From contig CAZAYP010000114.1 of assembly GCA_964489425.1 (NCBI GenBank), positions 1 through 13,592 on the forward strand: a DNA stretch of 13,592 nt, read 5' to 3'. The position numbers and the translations under genes are program-made. Positions 6,384 to 13,592 of this stretch are shown here, piece after piece; positions within the stretch are counted from its first letter, which is position 1; the number at the start of each line of letters is the position of its first letter. A model generated the notes under the pieces. It was not told the DNA's origin, searched no databases, and saw only the letters and a program-made list of their open reading frames with translations. This DNA comes from CAZAYP01 sp964489425 [NCBI: uncultured Verrucomicrobiota bacterium] (lineage in GTDB: Bacteria > Verrucomicrobiota > Kiritimatiellia > RZYC01).

Positions 6384-7457
6384 ATGACGACAATAAACAA
6401 AGGTTCCCGGCGGGTCGGTCTCTTCTGGTGGGGCCTGCTGCTGGCCATGATCCTGGTCATGGTGGTCCTCGGCGTGCTGCCCAAACGCGAGGAGCAGGTG
6501 GCCGCCACCGACGAAAAAGCCACGCCGGTCACGGTCCTGGCAATCGAGCCCCGCAGCATCCGCGACGAGGTGGTCCTGCCGGGCTGGATCCAAGCGCAGG
6601 CGGATGTCGAGGTTTCGGCCGAACGCGCCGGCCGGGTGGTCGAGCTGCTGGCGGACAAAGGCGCCGTGGTCAAGGCCGACCAGCCGCTGCTCAAGCTGGA
6701 CGACCGCCTGTGGCAGGCCGCCCTGCAACGCGCGGAGATCCAGCTGAAGGATGCGCGCAAGGATCGCCAGCGCTGGCAGGACCTTAACCAGTCGGGCGCC
6801 GTGTCCAAGAACGAGTTCGAGGAAATCCAGAAAACCCTGGCCCTGGCGGAGAACGCCGCCACCGAGGCGCGCGTGATCATCGAGCAATGCGGAACCCGCA
6901 GCCCGATCGCCGGCGCCGTGGACGACCGCCTGGTGGACTTGGGCGAATACGTCAATGACGGGCAGCCGGTGTTCCGGATCGTGGACATCGACCGGGTCAA
7001 GCTGGCCCTCGACCTGCCGGAGCAGGACCGCGCCGGCCTGGCGGCCGGCCAGGCGCTGACGTTCACCGTGGCGGCGCTGGGCGGCCGCGAGTTCACCGGC
7101 ACGGTCAGCCACGTGGCCCTGGCGGCCGACCGCCAGAGCAACGCGTTCAAGGCCGAGGTGCTGGTGGACAACCCGGATCACCTGCTCAAGCCGGGGATGA
7201 TTGCCGCGGCGCGCGTGTTGCGGGGCGCGCTGGACGGGGCCTTGGTGGTGCCGCTGGCGGCGATCGTCCCGCGCAAGGGCCAGCACGTGGCGTATGTTGT
7301 AAAGGACCGCCGCGCCATCCGCTGCGTGGTGACCATCGCCGGCCTGCGCGGCACCGAGGCGGTGCTGTCCGGCGGCCTGGCGGCGGGCGACGTGCTGGTG
7401 ATCGAGGGCCAGCGCACGCTGATGGACGGGGCCCTCGTGGACATCAAGGCGCCGTGA
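6384..7457 (+). CDS. RND efflux periplasmic adaptor (HlyD/MFP family)
   Basis: This 357-aa adaptor would bridge the RND permease and the TolC-type channel. Residues 12-31 form an uncleaved N-terminal membrane anchor; there is no lipobox, unlike AcrA. Two half-lipoyl segments follow (about 72-106, with SAERAGRVVELLADKGAVVKAD, and 172-200, with SPIAGAVDDRLVDLGEYV). They flank a short alpha-helical hairpin (108-168, containing GAVSKNEFEE). A beta-barrel (about 203-280) and a membrane-proximal domain (281-357) complete the usual order. The hairpin is short compared with AcrA. The start is fixed by GAGG (6374-6377) 6 nt before the ATG. The gene sits between the outer-membrane channel and the permease, with 28 bp to the latter. 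The substrate of the pump is not indicated. Confidence 0.93.
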   Translation: MTTINKGSRRVGLFWWGLLLAMILVMVVLGVLPKREEQVAATDEKATPVTVLAIEPRSIRDEVVLPGWIQAQADVEVSAERAGRVVELLADKGAVVKADQPLLKLDDRLWQAALQRAEIQLKDARKDRQRWQDLNQSGAVSKNEFEEIQKTLALAENAATEARVIIEQCGTRSPIAGAVDDRLVDLGEYVNDGQPVFRIVDIDRVKLALDLPEQDRAGLAAGQALTFTVAALGGREFTGTVSHVALAADRQSNAFKAEVLVDNPDHLLKPGMIAAARVLRGALDGALVVPLAAIVPRKGQHVAYVVKDRRAIRCVVTIAGLRGTEAVLSGGLAAGDVLVIEGQRTLMDGALVDIKAP

Positions 7458-7485
7458 CCCGGCCCGCGCAGGGAACCCTGAACCC

Positions 7486-10400
7486 ATGATCCTCACCGAG
7501 TACGCCATCAAGTTCCGCACCGCCGTGTTCGTGTTCATGGCGGTGATCGTGGTCGCCGGCATCTACAGCTACGCCACCCTGCCGCGGGAAGGCTCGCCGG
7601 ACATCACCATCCCCTACGTCTTCATTACCGCGTTTTACGAGGGCACGGCCCCCGAGGAGATGGAAAAGCTGGTCACCATCCCGATCGAGAAAAAGATCAA
7701 CGATGTGGACGGCATCAAGACCCTGTCCTCGGTGTCGGCCGAGAACGTCACCTCCATCTCCATTGAGTTCCAGGCCGGCCGCGACATTGACCAGGCCCTG
7801 CAGTTGGTCAAGAACAAGGTCGACCTTGCCCGGCCGGACCTGCCCAACGACCTGGACGAGCCCACGGTCCAGGCCTTCAATTTCAGTTCCGACAGCCCGG
7901 TGTTTACCGTGACCCTGTCCGGCGCCACGGACCTGGAGCGCCTGAAGAACCTGGCTGAAGATCTGCAGGATCAGATCGAGCTGCTGCCGGGCGTCAAGCA
8001 GGCCGACGTGGTCGGCGCCCGCGTGCGCGAGATCCGCCTGGAACTGGACCTGACGCGGATGATTGCGTACAACATTCCCCTGGGCCTGGTGCTGCAGCGC
8101 GTGGCCCAGGAAAACTCCACGATCTCGGCCGGCAACATCGAACTGGCCGGCGACAAGTTCCAGGTGCGCATCCCCGGCGAGTTCACCCTGGTGCCGGAGA
8201 TCAAGGACCTGGTGCTGACCGAGCGCGCCGGCCAGCCCGTGTACCTGGCGGACATCGCCACCGTGATCGACACCTTCAAGGATCGCGACTCCATCTCGCG
8301 GCTCAACGGCGAGCCCTGCGTGGCGCTGGAGGTCAAGAAGCGTTCCGGCGAGAACACCGTGTCCATGGTCCGGAACATCCAGAAGATCATGGACCAGTTT
8401 GCCTGCCCGGCCGATGTGCGCTTGACCGTGGTGTACAACGAGGCCGACTACGTCATCGGGATCATCAAGGATCTTGAAAACAACATCATCAGCGGGTTTC
8501 TCCTGGTGGTGCTGGTGATCCTGGTGTTCATGGGCCTGCGCAACAGCCTGTTGGTGGGTATTGCCATCCCGTTCTCCCTGCTGATCGGGTTTCTGGTGAT
8601 GGACGTGATGGATTACGCGCTGAACATGGTGGTGCTCTTTGCGCTGGTGCTGGCGGTCGGCATGCTGGTGGACAACGCCATCGTGATTGTCGAGTGCATC
8701 TATCGCCACCGGACCAACGGCCTGAGCCGGAGCGAGGCCGCGCGCGTGGGCGCCGCCGAGGTGGCCTGGCCGGTGATCACCTCCACCCTCACCACGGTCG
8801 CGGCATTCTACCCGCTGCTGTTCTGGCCGGACATCATGGGCCAGTTCATGTCGTTCATGCCCAAGACGCTGATCGTGGTCCTGCTGGCGTCGCTCTTCGT
8901 GGCCATTGTCATCAATCCGGCGGTGTGTGCGGTTTTGATCAAGCCGGCCACCCGGCCGCTGGATCCGCTCCGCCCGCACTGGTTTGTGCGCCGGTACGAG
9001 ACCATCCTGCGCGGCGCCCTGCACCATCGGATCTCGATCCTGCTCCTGGGGTTCGCGCTGCTGTTCCTCTCGGTTGAGCTGTACGGCCGTTACGGCAGCG
9101 GCATGGAACTGTTCCCGGCCACCGAACCGCGCAATGCCGTGGTGGTCGTGGCGTTTCCCCAGGGCGTGAGCATCGAGCGCACCGACGCGGCGCTGCGCCG
9201 CATCGAACAGAAGCTGGCGCGGTTCGAAGACATCAAGTTCATCCACACCGCAGTCGGCTCCGGCGAGGATGGCGGCGTGAGCCGGGCGCAGGGCACCCAT
9301 GTCGGCCGGATCCACATCGAGTTCAAGGAACTGAGCGAGCGCCGCGGCAAGTCCAGCGAGCTGGTGGACCAGATCCGGGCCGAGGTGGGCGTGATCCCGG
9401 GCGCCGAAACCAAGGTGGCCAAGTCCCAGGAAGGGCCGCCGGGGCAGGCGCCGGTCTCCATCGAGCTGTCCGGCGACGAGTTCGAGGATCTTTCCGAACT
9501 GGCGGCGGAGATCGAGCGCCGGATCGAAACCGTGCCCGGGCTGGTGGATTTGCAGGACGATTTCGAGGAGGCGCTGCCCGAGATCCAGTTCCTGGTGGAC
9601 CGCCCCCGCGCCGCGCTCCTGGGCCTGGACACCGACACCATCGGCGTGTTCCTGCGCGCCGCCATCTACGGCCTGGAGTCCAGCAAGTTCCGCGCCGACG
9701 AGGACGAGTACGACATTACCGTGCGCCTGCCGCTGGACCAGCGCAACACCATGAGCCTGATGGACCAGGTGTTCATCCCCACGGCGCAGGGCCGCAACAT
9801 CCCCTTGAGCTCGCTCGGCAAGGCCCAGTACACCGGTGGCCGCGGCGCCATCCGCCGCAAGAACCAGAAACGCATCATCACCATCACCGGCAACAACCAG
9901 GGCCGGGGCGTGGACAAGATCATTGTCGACGTGCGCAAGCGCCTGGCCGACCTGCAGCTGCCGCGCGGCTACAAGCTGGCCTACGCCGGCGACACCGAGG
10001 AGATGCAGAAGTCCGGCGAATTCCTGAAAAAGGCGTTTCTCATCGCCGTGGGCCTGATCGCCGTGATCCTGGTGATCGAGTTCAACTCCGTGCTGTTGCC
10101 GGCGATCATCATGTTCACGGTCATCCTGTCGCTGGTGGGCGTGGTGTGGGGCCTGCTGATCTGCCGGATGAAGTTCGGGGTGATCATGACCGGCCTGGGC
10201 GTGATCAGCCTCGCCGGCGTGGTGGTCAACAACGGCATCGTGCTGATCGACTTCATCGTCCAGCGCCGCCGCGCCGGGCTGGACCCGTTTGAGGCCGTGG
10301 TGGACGCGGGCAAGACCCGGTTGCGCCCCGTGCTGCTCACGGCCGTGACCACGGTCCTCGGCCTGATCCCCATGGCCATTGGCTACAGCGTGGACTTCCA

Positions 10401-10587
10401 CTACTGGCCGCCGCGCCTGGTGGCGAGCGCCGAGAGCAGTTCCTGGTGGGCGCCCATGGCCGTGGCCGTGATCTTCGGGCTGAGCCTGGCCACGCTGTTG
10501 ACCCTGGTGCTCGTGCCGATCATGTTCAGCCTGGCCGAGTCCGTGGCGCACGCCTTCCGCCGCTGGTTTGGCATGCACGACGAGTAA
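7486..10587 (+). CDS. RND-family efflux permease (HAE1-like), inner membrane
   Basis: This 1033-aa proton-driven exporter is the energised part of the tripartite pump. It has the full RND layout. TM1 (about 13-30) is followed by a large periplasmic porter/docking loop (31-333), TM2-6 (335-485), TM7 (517-531), a second periplasmic loop (532-847) and TM8-12 (848-1016). The two halves are homologous. In TM4, GMLVDNAIVIVE keeps one proton-relay acid (D396), but the AcrB D408 position is N397. In TM10 the AcrB K940 position is N915 in GVVVNNGIVLID. This VDN/VNN pattern occurs in many RND pumps distinct from AcrB. A 15-20-residue Trp/Ser-rich loop (about 970-988) joins TM11 and TM12. AGGGAA (7470-7475) lies 10 nt before the ATG. 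It is a drug/hydrophobic-compound-type rather than clear heavy-metal-type member; the substrate is unknown. Confidence 0.95.
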   Translation: MILTEYAIKFRTAVFVFMAVIVVAGIYSYATLPREGSPDITIPYVFITAFYEGTAPEEMEKLVTIPIEKKINDVDGIKTLSSVSAENVTSISIEFQAGRDIDQALQLVKNKVDLARPDLPNDLDEPTVQAFNFSSDSPVFTVTLSGATDLERLKNLAEDLQDQIELLPGVKQADVVGARVREIRLELDLTRMIAYNIPLGLVLQRVAQENSTISAGNIELAGDKFQVRIPGEFTLVPEIKDLVLTERAGQPVYLADIATVIDTFKDRDSISRLNGEPCVALEVKKRSGENTVSMVRNIQKIMDQFACPADVRLTVVYNEADYVIGIIKDLENNIISGFLLVVLVILVFMGLRNSLLVGIAIPFSLLIGFLVMDVMDYALNMVVLFALVLAVGMLVDNAIVIVECIYRHRTNGLSRSEAARVGAAEVAWPVITSTLTTVAAFYPLLFWPDIMGQFMSFMPKTLIVVLLASLFVAIVINPAVCAVLIKPATRPLDPLRPHWFVRRYETILRGALHHRISILLLGFALLFLSVELYGRYGSGMELFPATEPRNAVVVVAFPQGVSIERTDAALRRIEQKLARFEDIKFIHTAVGSGEDGGVSRAQGTHVGRIHIEFKELSERRGKSSELVDQIRAEVGVIPGAETKVAKSQEGPPGQAPVSIELSGDEFEDLSELAAEIERRIETVPGLVDLQDDFEEALPEIQFLVDRPRAALLGLDTDTIGVFLRAAIYGLESSKFRADEDEYDITVRLPLDQRNTMSLMDQVFIPTAQGRNIPLSSLGKAQYTGGRGAIRRKNQKRIITITGNNQGRGVDKIIVDVRKRLADLQLPRGYKLAYAGDTEEMQKSGEFLKKAFLIAVGLIAVILVIEFNSVLLPAIIMFTVILSLVGVVWGLLICRMKFGVIMTGLGVISLAGVVVNNGIVLIDFIVQRRRAGLDPFEAVVDAGKTRLRPVLLTAVTTVLGLIPMAIGYSVDFHYWPPRLVASAESSSWWAPMAVAVIFGLSLATLLTLVLVPIMFSLAESVAHAFRRWFGMHDE

Positions 10588-10600
10588 GCGCCGGAGCCCT

Positions 10601-10641
10601 GGTGGGCCAAGCGGCCAACCCGCGTTGCGGCCCGCACTTTT
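10601..10641 (+). terminator. Possible weak terminator after the efflux operon
   Basis: GGTGGGCC (10601-10608) pairs with GGCCAACC (10613-10620) around AAGC with one mismatch. It is followed by a smaller stem, TGCG-GCC-CGCA (10626-10636), and then CTTTT (10637-10641). Neither is a classical strong hairpin with a long T-run, but together they lie in the right place, between the permease stop and the promoter of the GTPase genes. The inverted repeats are visible; termination is inferred. Confidence 0.3.
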
Positions 10642-10674
10642 GTGGCGAAACAGGCTTTCCCCGCCCGGGCGCCG

Positions 10675-10683
10675 TGTTATCCT
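10675..10683 (+). promoter_or_regulatory. Extended -10 promoter for the GTPase pair, leaderless geometry
   Basis: TGTTATCCT is an extended -10 element (TG-n-TATnnT). Exactly seven bases separate it from ATG 10691, so the expected +1 falls on or next to the start codon. The best -35 candidate, TTTCCC (10656-10661, 16-bp spacer), is poor, as is tolerated with an extended -10. No Shine-Dalgarno-like sequence precedes the ATG. The layout matches the promoter at 1666-1694. Confidence 0.5.
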
Positions 10684-10690
10684 TTGTCCC

Positions 10691-12526
10691 ATGGAACCTT
10701 TCCTGGAGCAGTACCAGGCGCAGGCGGCGCGGTTGCGCGCCAAAATCCCCCTGGTGCACGGGGCCCTGGGCGGCCCCGGGGCGCTGGACGACCTGCCGGG
10801 CTGGCGCGAGCTGTGCAACCGGCCGGACCGGGTCCTGGAGGTGGACGGCAAGCCCGTGCTGGTGGCCACGCTGTTCGGTCCGACCGGCGCCGGCAAGAGT
10901 ACCTTGTTCAACCATCTCACCGGCGCGTGTGTCCCGGCCGGCGGCGCGGTCCGGCCCATGACCCACCACACGGCGGTGGCCGTGCCGCGGGCCTGCCTGG
11001 CGGCGGGCTTGCCGCTGCCGCAGTTGTTCCCCGGTTACGCGGAGACGCGCCGCCTCGAGCGCCCGGCCGATTTGCAGGACGCCCAGGCGCCCGATGATCC
11101 CTTGTATGTCCTGCCCTATGATCCGCCGCGGCCCGCGGCTGCCGCGTGGTCCGTGCTGGCCGATTGCCCGGACTTCAACTCCGTCGTGCTGCGCAACTGG
11201 ACGCGGGCCGAGCACATGCTGGCGCGCGCCGAGGTGGTGGTGTTCCTGGTGTACCCGGAAAGCTACAAGGACGAGCGTACCATGACCATTCTCCGCCAGT
11301 GCTGCCGGCTCGCCGGCTACCTGGCCTACGTGTTCACCAAGGCCGATCCGGCCGAGGCGCGCCTGATGTGGGCCGACCTGGTGGCCTACGCGCGCCAGGC
11401 CGCGGATTTTCAAGAGGCCCGCCAGGACGGCCGATCCCTGGCGGAGTTCCTGGCCGCGGCGCCGGTGTATTTCGCCCCGCGCGTCAGCCAGGCCGCGGAC
11501 CTGCGGGTCGCCGGCCTGGACGCCGGCACCCCGGACCTTTTCGATTTGCTGGCCGGCCTGCCCGGCGTGCGGATCCTGCTGGCCAGCCTGCTGGAAGCCG
11601 CGGCCGACGGCCTGCGCGCCTGCCGCGGCCTCTGCGCGCAGGCCGCGCGGCAGGAAGCGGCCTTGGCCGCGCAACTGGACCGGCTGCGCCGCGACACGGA
11701 CGAGGCCGCCGGCTGGGTCGCGGGCTCCTATTTCCCCGTGGGCCGGTTCCTGGAACTCCTGATCCGCATCGCCCGCCAGGCCCGCCCGGCCTGGGTGCGG
11801 TGGATGACCTGGCCGCTGTCGCTGACCGCCCAGGCGGGGCTGAAAGTCTGGCGCGGGCTGCGCCAGGCCGTCCTCGCCGTGCGCACCGGCCGTTACCGCG
11901 CGGAGGTGGCGGACGAGCAGGCCCTGGAGCGCCGGCGCCTGGACCAGGCGGCCGAGCAACTGGCCGACCAGTGGCGCCGCCGCTGGCCGGACGCCGCGCC
12001 GGACGAAGCCGCGTGCCGCCAGGCCCTTGACCGCCTGCGCGCGGCCGACATGCCTGCGCCGGATTTGGCCTGGGAGCAGGCCGTGGAAGCCGACGCGCGG
12101 CGCTGGGTGCGGGAACACCCCTGGCGCACGTCCCTGCTGGGCTCGCTCAACGACCTGTTGATCGCCCTCGGCGGACTGACCGCGGCGGTGGACCTGCTGG
12201 TCACGGGCGGGTCGCTGGTGCTCGGGCCCCTGGGCATCCTGGGCGCGGCCGGCGGTGGTTGCGCGCTGGCCGGCCTGCTGCTGAAAGTGTTCGAGGAGCT
12301 GGGCCTGTCCTCGGTCTTGAAGGAGGCGGACCAGGCCTGGCGCCAGCAGCGCTCGCGCCAGCTGGCCGGGCTGTTGCGCGCGCGGTTGGCCGACCCCCTG
12401 GCGGGGGCGCGCTGGGAGCAGCAATGGCAGGCGCTGCGCGCCGCGCCGGTCGCGGAATGCGCTGCCGCCTGCAACGCGTTGGAACAACTGGTGCAAGAGG
12501 TGAACCATGACGCAGCCGGCGCTTGA
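10691..12526 (+). CDS. Membrane-associated P-loop GTPase, first of a paralogous pair
   Basis: This 611-aa protein has a TRAFAC-type GTPase domain. G1 is GPTGAGKST (63-71, K69). G2 is probably T91 or T94 in MTHHTAVA. G3 is D158-C-P-D161 followed by FNS; the usual DxxG glycine is replaced by Asp, as in YfjP-like GTPases. G4 is TKAD (216-219), with Thr in place of Asn. A long helical region (about 300-480) follows. Then comes a strongly hydrophobic stretch (about 484-533, with LLIALGGLTAAVDLLV and LVLGPLGILGAAGGG) that may be a hairpin in the membrane, and an amphipathic C-terminal helix bundle. This layout is reminiscent of bacterial dynamin-like or membrane-linked GTPases, but no specific family is assigned. 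The start at 10691 is the first sensible ATG and fits the -10 box seven bases upstream; earlier in-frame starts overlap the permease. The last 20 bp overlap the next gene. Confidence 0.85.
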   Translation: MEPFLEQYQAQAARLRAKIPLVHGALGGPGALDDLPGWRELCNRPDRVLEVDGKPVLVATLFGPTGAGKSTLFNHLTGACVPAGGAVRPMTHHTAVAVPRACLAAGLPLPQLFPGYAETRRLERPADLQDAQAPDDPLYVLPYDPPRPAAAAWSVLADCPDFNSVVLRNWTRAEHMLARAEVVVFLVYPESYKDERTMTILRQCCRLAGYLAYVFTKADPAEARLMWADLVAYARQAADFQEARQDGRSLAEFLAAAPVYFAPRVSQAADLRVAGLDAGTPDLFDLLAGLPGVRILLASLLEAAADGLRACRGLCAQAARQEAALAAQLDRLRRDTDEAAGWVAGSYFPVGRFLELLIRIARQARPAWVRWMTWPLSLTAQAGLKVWRGLRQAVLAVRTGRYRAEVADEQALERRRLDQAAEQLADQWRRRWPDAAPDEAACRQALDRLRAADMPAPDLAWEQAVEADARRWVREHPWRTSLLGSLNDLLIALGGLTAAVDLLVTGGSLVLGPLGILGAAGGGCALAGLLLKVFEELGLSSVLKEADQAWRQQRSRQLAGLLRARLADPLAGARWEQQWQALRAAPVAECAAACNALEQLVQEVNHDAAGA

Positions 12527-13592
12527 GCTGGATCGCGAACTGGCGGCCGCAGCCGAGCGCCTGGCCGCCGATTTGGCCCGGGATTGGCCGCAGCGGCCGG
12601 AGCTGCAAACCGTGGCGTTGCGCCTGCGCCTGGCCCTGCAGCGCCGGCATCGCCCGGGCGGCGCGGCGCGGCCGGTGGTCGCGGCCCTGGTGGGCGGCAC
12701 CGGCGTGGGCAAGTCCGAGCTGTTCAACGCGCTTCTGGGCCTCCCCGCCGCCAGCGCGGTGTCGGCGGATGTCCGGCCCTGCACCCGGCAGCCGGTGGTC
12801 GCCGCGGCGTCCGACCAGCGCGCGGGCCTGGCGGAGCTGGCCGGCCCGGACCCGGCCTGGGTGGCTGGCGCCGTGCCCGGCGTGGCCCTGGTGGACACGC
12901 CCGACCTGGACAGCGTGGAGCCCCGCCACCGGGAGCAGGCGCACCGGGTCATGTCGCAGGCGGACCTGGTGGTGTACGTCACCTCGCCGGACAAGCGCGC
13001 CAACTTTGTGATCCACGAGGATATCCGCCAGTGGGCCCTGCGCAAACGCTGGTTTTTTGTGCTCAACAAGGTCGACCTGGAGCCGGACCTGGCCGCACAG
13101 CTCCGCGCCGATTTTTACCGGCGGCTGCGCGACCTGGGCTTCGCGCCGCGCGACGAGTTCTGTTTCCTGGTCAGCGCCCGCCAGCCGGACGCGTTTGACC
13201 TGGCCCGCCTGCGCGCCACCGTGTATGCCGGTCGCGCCGCGGAGCAGCGCCACGCGCTGGACGCCGATGCGCTGGCGCGCGAGGTGCTCTACGCGCTGGA
13301 GCCGGCCCTGCTGGCGCCGCTGCAGGACGTACGGGTGAAAGCGACCGCCCGCGAGGCGGAGATCGACCAGCAGTTGCGGGCCTGGGCCGGCGAACGCCTG
13401 GAGGATGCGCGCCTGCAGGCGCGCCTGCGCCACGCCGTGCGCGAGCGCACCTGGCCCGGCCTGGCGTCCCGGGCCGTGGGCCCGCTGGCGATCGCCCTGT
13501 GGCTGCGCGGCCGCATGGCGGCGGCCACGCAGGCGGCCGGCGCCGGGGGGGTGACCCGCTGGTGGCGCGGCGGCCGCGCCCTGCTCACGGGC
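12507..13592 (+). CDS. P-loop GTPase, second of the pair (3' end outside the window)
   Basis: The frame is open to the last base of the window, giving 362 residues without a stop. All G motifs are present and closer to consensus than in the upstream partner: G1 GGTGVGKS (63-70, K69), G2 T93 in PCTRQP, G3 D130-T-P-D133 then LDS, G4 NKVD (187-190), G5 SAR (223-225). A helical region starts near 245, and a hydrophobic segment begins about 318-334 (LASRAVGPLAIALWL), so a membrane-interacting part probably continues beyond the window. The ATG lies 20 bp inside the upstream gene and is preceded by GAGG (12497-12500) at 6 nt, within AAGAGGTGA, a strong independent ribosome site. The P-loop lysine is residue 69 in both proteins and both have D-x-P-D-[FL]-[ND]-S, so they look paralogous and probably act together. 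The cellular role is unknown. Confidence 0.87.
   Translation, partial: MTQPALELDRELAAAAERLAADLARDWPQRPELQTVALRLRLALQRRHRPGGAARPVVAALVGGTGVGKSELFNALLGLPAASAVSADVRPCTRQPVVAAASDQRAGLAELAGPDPAWVAGAVPGVALVDTPDLDSVEPRHREQAHRVMSQADLVVYVTSPDKRANFVIHEDIRQWALRKRWFFVLNKVDLEPDLAAQLRADFYRRLRDLGFAPRDEFCFLVSARQPDAFDLARLRATVYAGRAAEQRHALDADALAREVLYALEPALLAPLQDVRVKATAREAEIDQQLRAWAGERLEDARLQARLRHAVRERTWPGLASRAVGPLAIALWLRGRMAAATQAAGAGGVTRWWRGGRALLTG

Noticed and set aside
4747-6393. A 548-codon open frame on the minus strand opposite the TolC-family gene.
   Set aside because: Low-complexity composition, no family features, and fully covered by a well-supported gene on the + strand.
7444-10971. A 1175-codon open frame on the minus strand antisense to the RND permease and its flanks.
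   Set aside because: Its composition is a His/Gln/Gly/Arg-rich string without recognisable domains, as expected opposite a GC-rich gene with strong third-position bias. The + strand carries a complete RND permease.
10526-13433. Long minus-strand open frames (847 and 410 codons) opposite the GTPase genes.
   Set aside because: They overlap each other and two clear GTPase genes, and their translations are Arg/Ala/Gly-rich shadows without motifs.
1-13592. Search for tRNA, rRNA, CRISPR arrays and riboswitches.
   Set aside because: No cloverleaf-like sequence, direct-repeat/spacer pattern or recognised riboswitch core was seen by eye. Gaps between genes are short (under about 240 bp).

Overview
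All supported genes lie on the + strand of GC-rich DNA with strong G/C preference at third codon positions. A TolC-RND tripartite pump and two proteins with cleavable signal peptides point to a diderm (Gram-negative) bacterium. The C-terminal remnant of a parallel beta-helix protein (ending in a GPIV...PWANF-type tail) and the mixture of gene types recall the Verrucomicrobiota/Kiritimatiellota/Lentisphaerota/Planctomycetota group. That placement is an impression from sequence style, not a demonstrated assignment.

Layout. (1) 1-1510: an IS4-family insertion sequence with an intact DDE/YREK transposase; its left end lies outside the window, and its right side carries a C-rich 16-bp tandem repeat. 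(2) 1666-3218: a near-consensus promoter placed so that transcription would start on the ATG, followed by an uncharacterised 465-aa protein and an ATGA-overlapping 40-codon membrane peptide. (3) 3199-3597: a decapitated beta-helix gene fused directly behind that peptide, a scar of rearrangement. (4) 3662-4879: a promoter, a GAGG ribosome binding site and an exported phospholipase D-superfamily protein with two complete HKD motifs. (5) 4993-10587: an efflux operon in the order outer-membrane factor (TolC family), periplasmic adaptor (HlyD/MFP), inner-membrane RND permease. (6) 10675-13592: an extended -10 promoter, again placed for leaderless transcription, then two overlapping genes for paralogous P-loop GTPases; the second runs off the window.

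How the genes work together. The three pump genes form one complete export machine. The two GTPases overlap by 20 bp with a strong internal ribosome binding site. They share the same architecture (P-loop Lys at residue 69 in both, D-x-P-D-[FL]-[ND]-S switch II), and the first has a long hydrophobic C-terminal region. They are best read as a co-produced, possibly heteromeric, membrane-acting GTPase pair of unknown function, and they are the most promising candidate for an undescribed system here.

Two start types appear. Genes within operons or with a 5' leader use GAGG-N6-ATG (positions 3712, 6374, 12497). The first genes of two transcription units (1702, 10691) lack a well-placed Shine-Dalgarno site and instead have TATCYT-N7-ATG, the geometry of leaderless mRNAs.
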